Source of the DNA: Macrostomum hystrix
Taxonomy: Eukaryota; Platyhelminthes; Macrostomidae
Reading direction: 5' to 3'
Length of the DNA stretch: 64,000 nt
Assembly: GCA_950097015.1 (NCBI GenBank)
Contig: CATNEN010000030.1
Span: 2,527,001-2,591,000 of the forward strand
Positions 14,301 through 26,600 of the stretch are shown in pieces (positions within the stretch are counted from its first letter, which is position 1; each line of letters begins with the position of its first letter). The notes beneath the pieces were generated by a model. The model searched no databases. It saw only the letters and a list, made by a program, of their open reading frames with translations, and was not told the origin of the DNA. The position numbers and the translations under genes were made by a program.

Positions 14301-17300
14301 TAATTCTGCTCATTCTGCTCATTTCGCTGACTCCTGAGCACACGCGCACACAGATATCGAACGCAGGCACACTCACACAGGTGTGTACATCTGCATCTGC
14401 TGACTTTCTCATCGTCAGGCAGTGTACACTCTCTTGACTTAGCTGCAGGGGGCATCTTCCGGATGCAGCGGGGAGGCGTTGCCGCCCATTCCGCTAGCCC
14501 CTGGCGACCACGGGCAACTAAAGCTGCGGCGTCTATAGTTGGACTCCATAGTCGCTGGAAAGAGAGAAAAGAAAAATAAAAATAAAAGCCGCTAATGGCC
14601 GGATAAACTCCCTGGACCTTTCAGCCCCTCAGCGGTGAGACCTTAGGCATAAGAGGACACCTAGAGCAGTGCCAGGCCCGCAGACTGGCCGCATACCCTG
14701 TTGAGGTCGAAGGGTGACACCTGTCCCTCAGAGCCGTAGCCAGAGGTACCCAGTTTGGCCAGAGGCCCTGGATGGGTCATCCAGCGCTGTTGCCCATTCT
14801 GTCCGGCTGCCCTAGGGTCAGCCTTGAACACTCGCGGGACGTGTACCCATGGGTCAGCTGACGGGACAGCGTGGAGGGATTCCTGCACCCGAAGGCACAG
14901 GGCTCCTTCCTGCCGGCCTGCTCAAAAAGCGACTGCAGGTGTGAGGCATCGCAGACCTTAGCCCGTGGGCCTGGACTGACTCATACCTCACAGGCGCTGT
15001 GTCCCGCCGGTGCGAGCGTGTACACTCTCACTGTGCCTTGGATGGTTGACTCCGCAAAGGCGTAGATTGCAAGACAAGCCTGCAAGCCTTCTCTCCGCGG
15101 CTGCGCCTCAGATTAGAGCTCAGGGACATTGGCGCGAATGTCAGACGTTGAAGTCGAAAGGAAGTAAAACTCCCTGGTTTGCCCCACCCCATTGGAAGCA
15201 CATTTTTTAACAAGGATCGATCTCTAATCCATATAGGGGCTGGTGAGCGGTCTAAAGCGTTTGCCTCTCGCACCACCAAGATCCCTGAGCTCTATTCCGC
15301 GGTAAGGTCGCATTACTTTGGTGCCGCATTCGCGTAGAGATGGCTTGTCGTACAATTTACACCCTTGAGGGTGGAGTATAAGAAAGTCAGGCCAGATTGT
15401 GCGCACCTGTGAGAATCTATGCCTGCGTAAAGTATCAGTGTGCATTTGTGCTCAAGAGTCAGTGGAATGGGCAGAATTGCCAGTACCCACAGCCCTCTTA
15501 AAAAGATAATTCTTATTTACATGCTTTCTTTGTTACTGGCCTCATTTAATGTCCCTTTAAAATGCCAGCATCCCAGCAACAGTAGCTATCAACAATGATA
15601 ATCTCGCTGCTGCTATAACAGGCTATGCCAGCTGCGTTAGTAGGCGCGCCACAGTTGCCACAGTTGACGATGTTGTGAGCAGCTTCGGCCTGACGGCCAG
15701 GCCGCCCGCAGCGTTGCCTAGGCAACGCTCGGACTCTACAGGTATCTTTTTTGTAGTCACTTGTTACGAAATAAATGTTAGATTTTTTTCAGAATCTTTC
15801 TCTTTAGCGTGAAAGCAGCGTATACTATGCAATTTTAGTCTGCTAATCTTATCTGTGTTTCCTCATACGCGTATTTCCGGATTAGTTTGTGTCTTGTGTC
15901 TGCCTCTCTCTCTATATACTGTATCAGTGTTGAACTTGACTATCTTTTTGGCAGAAAAATAGTTTATATTGAGTTAAGTGCAAATAGATGTATGAAAATA
16001 TGACAGCTAATATTCCAAGGACCACTAGATCTAGAACCAAGGAATAAAAAATCCCACTCGCAAACACAACTTTTGTTGCTAACCCAGTATAACCCGTGAC
16101 AATAATTAATGATTTATACGCAAAAGATCTACTAGCCAGATATTAAGACATTTTCTGATTCTACGAGTATCTACTGTCAGAGGCTATAGTTATGTTTTAT
16201 TTGGTTGTTTAATTTTCTAAGAATGTACATAACGCACCCTTACACGCTTAGATCTAAAATACAGTAGGATTATATAGGAATTTCGCACATTGTCAGCACT
16301 ATTTTCTTTCTAGGAATTTGGTTTTGTGCTTGTTTTTGTACCATAAACAAACATTAGTTAATAATCAGTTATTAATCAGTCTTTCGTGTCTTCTGTGCAT
16401 TTTATTGTCTTTTATAGACAAATAAAGTGTAGGTGTCTTATCTTGATGTAATTTTCTTTATTGTATTAATTCTTATCATTATAACTCACCGAATCATCAC
16501 ATTTTCTATATTGTAAAGTTTGGCAATTGATGTATGCGAATTTAGTGTGGCGCCCATCGGTCCATGGACTGAACAGCCGTACGCAGCCTTCAGATGCGCC
16601 GCGCAATAGCTGCGGCTGTGCTGTCGGCTGCACATCTGGCCCGATAGTGGCAGGTGTAATCAGTTATTAATAATAATAATTATTATTACTATCCAAATCA
16701 GTGTTATATGCAAGATTTTGTTTCATATTGAATTGCACCTAAATACTCGTTATTTTTCCGTTAAAAATTCAACACAGGCGCCGGATCAGTAGACGAAGAC
16801 GCTTTCCTGATAGCATTTGAGCAGGTGCCCAAGTTAAATGTGAGTTCTTTTTTTGCTTTGAATTTAACAATACGCTGCCTATTGCTCTAAAATCTCAAAA
16901 TTAAGTGTGTTAAAAGGCACATTCTTGACATGGAATGTGCCTTATTAAAATATGATGTCTTTCAATACACATTTCTTAAATGTGATGTGTTCCAATAGGC
17001 ATTCTTGAAATGGGATGTGTTTCAATACACATTTCTTAAATGTGATGTGTTCCAATAGGCATTCTTGAAATGGGATGTGTTTCAATACACATTATTAAAA
17101 TGTGATGTGTTTCAATAGGCTTTTTTGAAATGGGATGTGTTTCAATAGAATTTCTTAAAATAGAATGTGTTCCAATAGGCATTCTTGAAATGGGATGTGT
17201 TTCAATACACTTTCTTGAAATGTGATGTGTTTCAATAGGCTTTTTTGAAATGGGATGTGTTTCAATAGAATTTCTTAAAATAGAATGTGTTCCAATAGGC

Positions 17301-20300
17301 ATTCTTGAAATGGGGTGTGGTTCAATACAAATTCTTAAAATGGGATGTGTTTCAATACAAATTCTTAAAATGGGATGTGTTTCAATACACTTTCTTGAAA
17401 TGGGATGTGTTTCAATACACTTTCTTGAAATGGGATGTGTTTCAATACAAATTCTTAAAATGGGATGTGTTTCAATACACTTTCTTGAAATGGGATGTGT
17501 TTCAATACACTTTCTTGAAATGGGATGTGTTTCAATACACTTTCTTGAAATGGGATGTGTTTCAATACACTTTCTTGAAATGGGGTGTGTTTCAATACAC
17601 TTTCTTGAAATGGGATGTGTTTCAATACACTTTCTTGAAATGGGATGTGTTTCAATACACTTTCTTGAAATGGGATGTGTTTCAATAGGCTTTTTTGAAA
17701 TGGGATGTGTTTCAATACACTTTCTTGAAATGGGATGTGTTTCAATACACTTTCTTGAAATGGGATGTGTTTCAATAGGCTTTTTTGAAATGGGATGTGT
17801 TTCAATACACTTTCTTGAAATGTGATTCGTTTCAATAGACTTTCTTAAAATAGAATGTGTTCCAATAGGCATTCTTGAAATGGGATGTGTTTCAATACAA
17901 ATGCTTAAAATAGGATGTGTTTCAATACACTTTCTTGAAATGGGATGTCTTTCAATAGACTTTTTTGAAATGGGATGTCTTTCAATAGACTTTCTTGAAA
18001 TGGGATGTCTTTCAATAGACTTTTTTGAAATGGGATGTCTTTCAATAGACTTTCTTGAAATGGGATGTGTTTCAATACACTTTCTTGAAATGTGATGTGT
18101 TTCAATAGGCATTCTCGAAATGGGATGTGTGTCCTATGTACATGCTCGCCACATTTATTTGGGGCGCAGCCGCGGAGAGAAGGCTTTGGGGCTTGTCGTG
18201 CAATTGACGCCCTTGAGGGCCAACCTCCAAGACACAGTGAAGTGTACACTGCCTGACGATGAGAAAGTCAGGGCAGATGTACACACCTGTGTGAGCGTGT
18301 GCCTGCGTACGGTATCTGTGTGCGTGTGTGCTCAGGAGTCAGCGAAATGGGCAGAATTGCCTCCTCGCTGGCTGCGGGTCTAGTGTCACCAAATGATGTG
18401 CCATTGCCCGCAGCCCTCCTGCAATTATTATTATTATTTACATGCTCGAAATAGAATATGCTTTAAGGCAAATTCTAGAAAAGTTTCTTTGAAAGAGCTT
18501 TTCCAACCAGACTGCAAAATAAGTCACCTGCCCGCCTTCCAGGTGTACAGCAACCGAGAAGCTCTGGAGTGCCTGAATAAAATTCGCGACGTTCTGTCTG
18601 GTAGCGCCTCGGAGGATTGGGAGAAGCGCGTCGACGCAATGAAACAGCTGCGAGCTCTCCTGCTGGCCGGAGGTCCGGAGTTCGAAGACTTCCTGCCCAG
18701 TCTGCGCTCCCTGGTCGTGCCGTTTCGTGGCTGCATAGCCGACCTGCGCTCGCAGGTTGTTCGCGAGGCCTGCGTCACTATTGCCCACCTGGCCAGTTGC
18801 CTTGGCAACCGATTCGACCAATTTGCCGAGCCAATCATGGAACCGCTACTGGCGTTGCTAAGCAACAGTGCCAAGATTGTGGCCACTTGCGGAATAGTGA
18901 GTACGGCTAAGGATAATGATGGAACATAAAGAGCTTTGGACTTCGGAAGTTCGAGCCCCAGTTATTTATATCTACCTGGAACATAATAGTCACCTTTATT
19001 TTGTTCATTAACCGCAATGGCATTACCTAGTTACACACAAATTAGTTATCTGTGGTCTGGTTTGAGGCATAGCAGCTTCAGGAATTATTTATTTCCGTTG
19101 CTCAGATTGTTAGCGGATTGCACTCAGTTAGTTCCTGTTCTAAATTAACAGTTTATTAATTCAATGCCCAATGAGTGCGGTAAAGATTAATTATAATATG
19201 CGACTAAGGATAGTTGTTGGTGATGTAGCTTTTTCTCAGCCCAGACTAGCACCATAAGGCCGCATAGCTGCCCTGCTACTCTCGTGTTAGTGTATCACTT
19301 CCCTAGGATTCTCATTTTTTAAACCATTTTGGTGCAATAAAAATTATATTTTCTAATTAGTTAGCATTTTTTATAGTTAACAGTAGGCCTACCAAGCCAT
19401 TTTACCGGGTCGTGACTGATTGGTTGACAGACTACGCGATGGTGTCCTGTGGTTAAGCTGCGCCTAATATTTAGGCTTGATCATTGAAGTAAGAGAAATT
19501 CGTATCAGGGTGTCCATAGTGGTCTATTTCCACCTGTTGTAGCCCTTGAAGGTCCGGCAAATCTGTCTGGATAAAGGTAGGTGACCATCGAAGTGTTCCT
19601 TGTTCCCGTGTTCTTGAGTTTCGTGAGCTTGCGTTGCTGCTCGGGTGCAGCACGAAAAATTGTCAGGGGTGTGAAATTCCCGCCCCTTTGTAGTTCTACT
19701 GAGGCTTGTACTGAGATTCATACGTTCGCAGGCTGTTGTGTCAGATTAGATTATGAGCTAGCTTAAAGCTTATTGTCAGATGATGGACTTAATTGCGTGA
19801 CATTTTCCCAGTTTACCGAATAGCTTAGTGTCTCCTCCTAGTCGTATTCGTCTGTATTTTGAGCATCATCATCGCGCTTAATTGATCCGGTCGCACCCTC
19901 CGCACTGCAGGTGTGCATCTCCATGCTGCTGCGGCACACCCAGAGTCACCGCCTGCTGCCCAGCCTGCTGTCTATGGGCCAGGCTAAATCTGCAATTCAA
20001 AGGCGCAGCGCTGCCGAGCTTTTAGCCGATCAGGTAATATTCTAGTTTGTTCTTCCTGCATTAAAGAACACTTTTTATAGTAAAATTGGTTAGGACCAGG
20101 TTCCAGTTAGGACCAGGTTCCAGTTAGGACCAGATTCCAATTTAGGACCAGGTACCAGTTAGGACCAGGTTCCAATTTAGGACCAGGTACCAGTTAGTAC
20201 CAGATTCCAGTTAGGACCAGATTCCAGTTAGGACCAGATTCCAATTTAGGACCAGATTCCAGTTAGGACCAGATTCCAGTTAGGACCAGATTCCATTTAG

Positions 20301-23300
20301 GACCAGATTCCATATAGGACCAAATGCCAGTTAGCACCAGCTTCCAGTTAGGACCAGGTACCAGTTAGGACCAGATTCCAGTTAGGACCAGATTCCAGTT
20401 AGGACCAGATTCCAGTTAGGACCAGATTCCATTTAGGACCAGATTCCAGTTAGGACCAGATTCCAGTTAGGACCGGATTCCATATAGGACCGGATTCCAT
20501 ATAGGACCAGATTCCAGTTAGGACCAGATTCCAGTTAGGACGAGGTACCAATCTAAACAGCGGTTTTTTCCCCGCCCGCAGGTCCTTGCCCGCTGGCCAG
20601 CGCACGCCCTGGAGCGGCAGCTTCCCGGCCTGCAGGACTGGCTGCGCCGGTGCCTGACCGATGCCGACCAGGAGACTCGGTCCAATGGCCGGCGCGCATT
20701 CTGGCTATTTGGCCGCCAGTTCTGGGCGCAGGCGGCCAGTGTGTTAAACAACTGCGATTCTCGCACCCGAGCCGCTATCGAGCGCGTCCGACCGTCGGAC
20801 ATGCCGGCCCCGGCCGCTCCTGGGGCCGGCGCCAACTCGCGGGCAACTCCGCAGTCGACGCCGGCCAGTCGCGGCGCGTCGCCGCCTCGCAGTCGCGCTG
20901 GGCCGCGATCGCAGGCCTCAAGCCGGGGCTCGTCTCCGCCCCGGTCTGGCATTCCGGTGCCAACGAATTCTTCGACACCGGCGCCGGGAGCTTCGTCTCA
21001 GCCTCGGCGCAGTCTAGGCGGCAGCGGCGGCGGCGGCTCCGTCTCGGCTCGCAGCAGCTTCCGCAGCGGCCGGAATCAGCAGCAGCAGGCAGCGGCCCAG
21101 TCGGCCCTGGCCGAAGCCCTGCAGTTCAAGCTGCAACAGCGGCGTCAGGCTTCGGCATCTGGCGACGGCGAGGATGCCAGCGAGACGTCGTCTGTGTGCT
21201 CCGACTCGTCTTTCAAGTCTTTCACGGTGAGACCAATTTCTCTTGTACAGTATAACTGTGTTTCCTTGCGTTCGTATTGTTGCCATCATTTGTTGCATAT
21301 AGGCGTAACACGTGGTTTTCTATTATACAGCTGTGTCAATGCGCTTTGGAGTTGGGATTGAATGTACTCAAATGACTAGGTTATGAATTTAATGGACTCA
21401 AATAACTAGGTCATGTATTGAATAGACATTAATGAGTACGTCATTAATTGAATAATCTCTAATGACTAGGCTATGAATTAAAAGTGCTCAAATGACCAGT
21501 TTATCTATTGAATGAACTCAATTGACCTAAGTGAGTACATTATGTATTGAATGTGCTCAAATGACTAGGTTATGTATTGAATGGGCTCAAATAACTAGGT
21601 TATGTATTGAATGTGCTCTAATGACTAGGTTATGTATTGAATTGGCTCAAATGACTAGGTTATGTATTGAATGTGCTCAAATGACTAGGTTATGTATTGA
21701 ATGTGCTCAAATGACTAGGTTATGTATTGAATGTGCTCAAATGACTAGGTTATGTATTGAATGTGCTCAAATGACTAGGTTATGCATTGAATGTGCTCAA
21801 ATTACTAGGTTATGCATTGAATGGGCTCAAATGACTAGGTTATGTATTGAATGTGCTCAAATGACTAGGTTATGTATTGAATGTGCTCAAATGACTAGGT
21901 TATGCATTGAATGTGCTCAAATTACTAGGTTATGCATTGAATGGGCTCAAATGACTAGGTTATGTATTGAATGGGCTCAAATGACTAGGTTATGCATTGA
22001 ATGGGCTCAAATGACTAGGTTATGCATTGAATGGGCTCAAATGACTAGGTTATGCATTGAATGGGCTCAAATGACTAGGTTATGCATTGAATGGGCTCAA
22101 ATGACTAGGTTATGTATTGAATGGGCTCAAATGACTAGGTTATGTATTGAATGGGCTCAAATGACTAGGTTATGTATTGAATGGGCTCAAATGACTAGGT
22201 TATGCATTGAATGGGCTCAAATGACTAGGTTATGCATTGAATGGGCTCAAATGACTAGGTTATGCATTGAATGGGCTCAAATGACTAGGTTATGCATTGA
22301 ATGGGCTCAAATGACTAGGTTATGTATTGAATGGGCTCAAATGACTAGGTTATGTATTGAATGTGCTCAAATAATCTGCTGACTACGAAAGCTAAATTAG
22401 CCTAACGATTGTTGGTACAAGTACGCCGTATTATGCCTCTAAAATGCTAGACTACCTGGCTATTATCCCCACCAACCCACCGGCCTAACTAAAGCGGGCG
22501 CTTCTTTTGTCATTGTAACGCGAGATTTGATTTGATTTGTTGGCTTGCGCGCGCAATGCACATTTAATAGTTTTCGCACCTTAGCCTACTATGAGTAGAG
22601 CGATGAAAATCACTTTCAATATCTAATTACCTCTGCAATACTGTTATATTCTTAGTCTAATAATTATCCACACCTGTCAGAGCTGCTACACCGGTCGTAG
22701 ATTTGTAGCCCGAATCAGCAAGGTAAATCATTATTCGATTTTAAACATTTCTGATTTTTGAAAAACTGCTTTACTTGCTGTTGTGTGATAATAGGTGACT
22801 TTTAGCTCTGTTTAATTTTATATACTTTTTTGTAAAAAAAAGCACCCTGCTTCGTCATTCAAAGTAATTCAAAATTTTACACTACAATTTTATGTATTTT
22901 AGTGCATGATATTCCTAGTTTTTTATTCATGTAAATTGCTTACAATTTTGATTCATTATACATATGCTATGCACTTTTAATAGATGTTGTGCACTTTTAT
23001 ACTTGGTGTTGTGTGGTGTCTAGGTAGCTCATTAGCAGTTTTTAACTGTCGTGTGCAGCATGCTAATGACTATTTCAACTACAGATTTACTATCGAATAC
23101 ATATTGAAACTGTATTCCCGCAGAACCTGGCCGAGATTCTCGCCCAGCTGCAGTCGCCCGAGTGGAGCTGCCGGCGAGACGGCCTCGCCAGCTTCAGCAG
23201 CTACCTGGCCAGGGAGGGCGGCCCTACCCTTAACCAGTTGGAATTGAAGAAGGTCTGCGAAATCTTTGGCAAACTGTTCGGCGAGCCCAATGGCCGGGTG

Positions 23301-23594
23301 ACGCAATTCTTTCTAGAAGCTCTCGGCGACTTTGTTAGCCGCTATCATAGCGACCTGCACGACTGGCTGTACACCCTGCTGGTGCGGCTCATTGGTCGAA
23401 TGGCCAGCGAGACACTGGCTAGTCAGCAGGCCCGCTTCCAGGTGAGAAACCACTCCGTTTCGGAATAATTAGCACATTTAGATTTAAATGGCTTTTTTGT
23501 AAATGGGCCCTGAGCACACTGCTCACACAGGTGTGAGTGCATCTGCACTGAATTCTTCAACGTTAGACAGTGTACATTCTCTCTGCTTGGCGGA

Positions 23595-23641
<47 letters not shown>

Positions 23642-26600
23642 TCTGGGCAGTTATGCACTTTCTAATATTTCGAATAGTATTTAATGAACAATGCTAGTCT
23701 TCCTGTCAGTTATTGATATGTATTGGTCATTTTCAGTTAGGTTTCCAAAGTTTAGCGCACAGAGGCCGATATTTTTTAGTTAAAATGTCTCCCGGCTTGA
23801 ACTGTGTGGACTCCAGCGACAGTTTAAGAGAAATTCGGTTCTAATGGGCTTAAGGAGGATAAATGGGATTAATTATTGAACTCCCGCAGACGGCCCTGGA
23901 ACGCATCCAGCGGGCCTTTCCGATGCCGCTGCAGCTGCGCTGCCTGTTGCGCTTCCTAATCGATCAGAATCAGCAGCCGACTCCGCGAGTCCAATCTGCC
24001 CTGCTGCAGTGCCTATTGCAAGTAGTGCGCCAGCTGCCCGCTGACGCACTGTCCTCCTGGCGCCAGCAGTCTGACCAGCCGGGCCCCGGTCAGGAGGCCC
24101 GCATTGCCCTCTCGCGGCTGACCACCCTCACCAAGGATCCGAAGTCGCCGGATGTGCGCAAGCTGTCCCAGGCGGTGCTGGCCGCATTGTTTGAATTGAG
24201 TCCGGCCTGTTTTAGTGCCGTATTGAAAGAGATGCAGCCTACAATACAGCAGCGCGCGACAGATGTACTCAGGCTACAGCTGGGAGCAAAAGGGTGAGCC
24301 TTAGCTGTATGTGCTTGTACAATTGTGCACCCGCTTGCTTTTAATACCGAGTTTTTTATTGTGTGTTCTGTTGCAAACTAAACTGAACGCTGGTTTCATC
24401 CCAACGGTTAATAATAATAATAATAATTGCAGGAGGGCTGCGGGCAGTGGCACATAATTTAGTGACACTAGACCCGCAGCCAGCGAGGAGGCAATTCTGC
24501 CCATTTCGCTGACTCCTGAGCACACACGCACTCAGATACTCTACGCAGGCATACGCTCACACAGGTGTGTACATCTGCCCTGACTTTCTCATCGTCAGGC
24601 AGTGTACACTCTCACTGTGCCTTGGAGTTTGGCCCTCAAGGGCGTAAATTGCACGACAAGCCCCCAAGCCTTCTCTCCGCGGCTGCGCCCCAAATAAATG
24701 TGGCTTCGCCGTGGAATCGAACTTAGGGACCGTGGTGCGAGAGGCAAACGCGATAACCGCTCTGCCACCGACCCATATCCCAACGGTTACAACTCTGGAA
24801 GCTGCTTTCTTAGAGGTCTTGAGTTCGAGTCTTATTATAATAATATTATTAATTGCAGGAGGGGTGCGGGCAATGGCATTTCATTTGGTGACACTAGACA
24901 CTTGGCAAGGAGGCAATTCTGCGCATTTCGCTGACTCCTGAGCACACACGCACTCAGATACTGTACACAGGCACACGCTCACACAGGTGTGTACATGTGC
25001 CCTGACTTTCTCATCGTCAGGCGGTGTACACTTCACTGTGCCTTGGAAAGGCCCTCAAAGGCGTAAAGTGGCCTCGCAGCAGAATCGAGCCCAGACCCTT
25101 GGCGCGAGAGGCAAACGCGTTTGACCGCTCTGCCACCCCCCGAGTTCGAATCTTAGCCTAGAAGAAACTATTTTCGTCTTATTTTAGCCAGACAGAGACT
25201 CAAATCCCTATGGCTTTAGTTCAGCATGTTCTGGCTTCCCAGTCCATGGACTAAACAGCTGTGCCACTGGCTGTACACCTGTTCCAACTGGGATCGGAGT
25301 GATTTCTTTTTGTACTTCTATTTAAGTTATATTTCTCCCAATTCTGGTTGCTAAGCACGCCATCCAGCAGCAGCCGGGTCAGTCAATACAGGCAACAGTC
25401 GTCGCCGAATCGGGGACTATCGCCATTGCGTTATGCTCGGCTCAGTCAGATTAGGTAGCCGCCGTGAACTGCTATCCTATCTGCTGTTATTCTATTTATT
25501 CTTGCTACTTTACTTATGTATTTATTTGCTTATCTTGTTAGTTTAATTGCCAATCCACTGCTGTATATTCAGTTGCGTTGGTCACAGGTAATTAATTAGA
25601 TCGAGGTTTCTGGAGCTGCTTCTATCAGTTTGCCTTTTTTTATTAGAAAACATTTTCTAATTGGACATTACTCATATAAGGGCTGATTCTTCCCGTGTAC
25701 TTGCCGTTATTTTGCATCGCTTATTTACAATAGACATAAGTCACATTGTCTATTTCCTTTTTATACCAATAATAATAAGAATAATTATTATTATAATTGC
25801 AGGAGGGCTGCAGGTAATGATAACTTTTTTCGGGACAGTAGACCCGCAGCCAGCGCGGAGGCAATTCTGCCCATTTCGCTGACTCCTGAGCACACACGCA
25901 CATAGATACTGTACACAGGCCTACGATCACACAGGTGTGTACATCTGCCCTGACTTTCTCATTGTCAATGCTAATAGTGTGCACTCTCACTGTGCCTTGG
26001 AGTTTGGCCCTCAACCTCGCCGCAGAATCGAGCTCAGGGACCTTGGTGCGAGAGGCAAACGCGTAAACCGCTCTGCCACTCACCCCCTTATTACACTACT
26101 TACTTGTAAGTTCAGTAGAGCAGTTTAGCTTTAGTTGTATTTTTTTGTTAATTCATTCAACAGGGCGAACCTTCCAATAGCTTCAATTAGCACGCCTCAG
26201 AGTGCGCCAACGCCAAGCGCGTCGTCTACTGCATCGGCGGCCAGAGTTGCCACCGCTGCCAGAGCCGACTCCGGTGCCGCCGCTAAATCCTCCGCCACCC
26301 CCTTGGCTAATCTCCCCGCCGAGGAAGACTTGGTTAATAGCATTCACCGCGCCGCGCTCAACTTGCAATCCTTTGCAATGGACGATGATGAAAATGAGAG
26401 AGACTCAACCATCGAGGCTAGGGTGCCGCAGATGATGACAAAGACTTCCGCTGCTGTGGCCACGACTCTGCCTGTTCCAACGCCGATGAGGCCGAGACAG
26501 CTGGCTAATGGAGCTGCACCGTATGGAGTGCCGCAGCAGCAGCAGCAGCAGCAACCAAAGCAACTGCCGACTGAGCTCGGGATCGTTTCAACTCCTTCAC

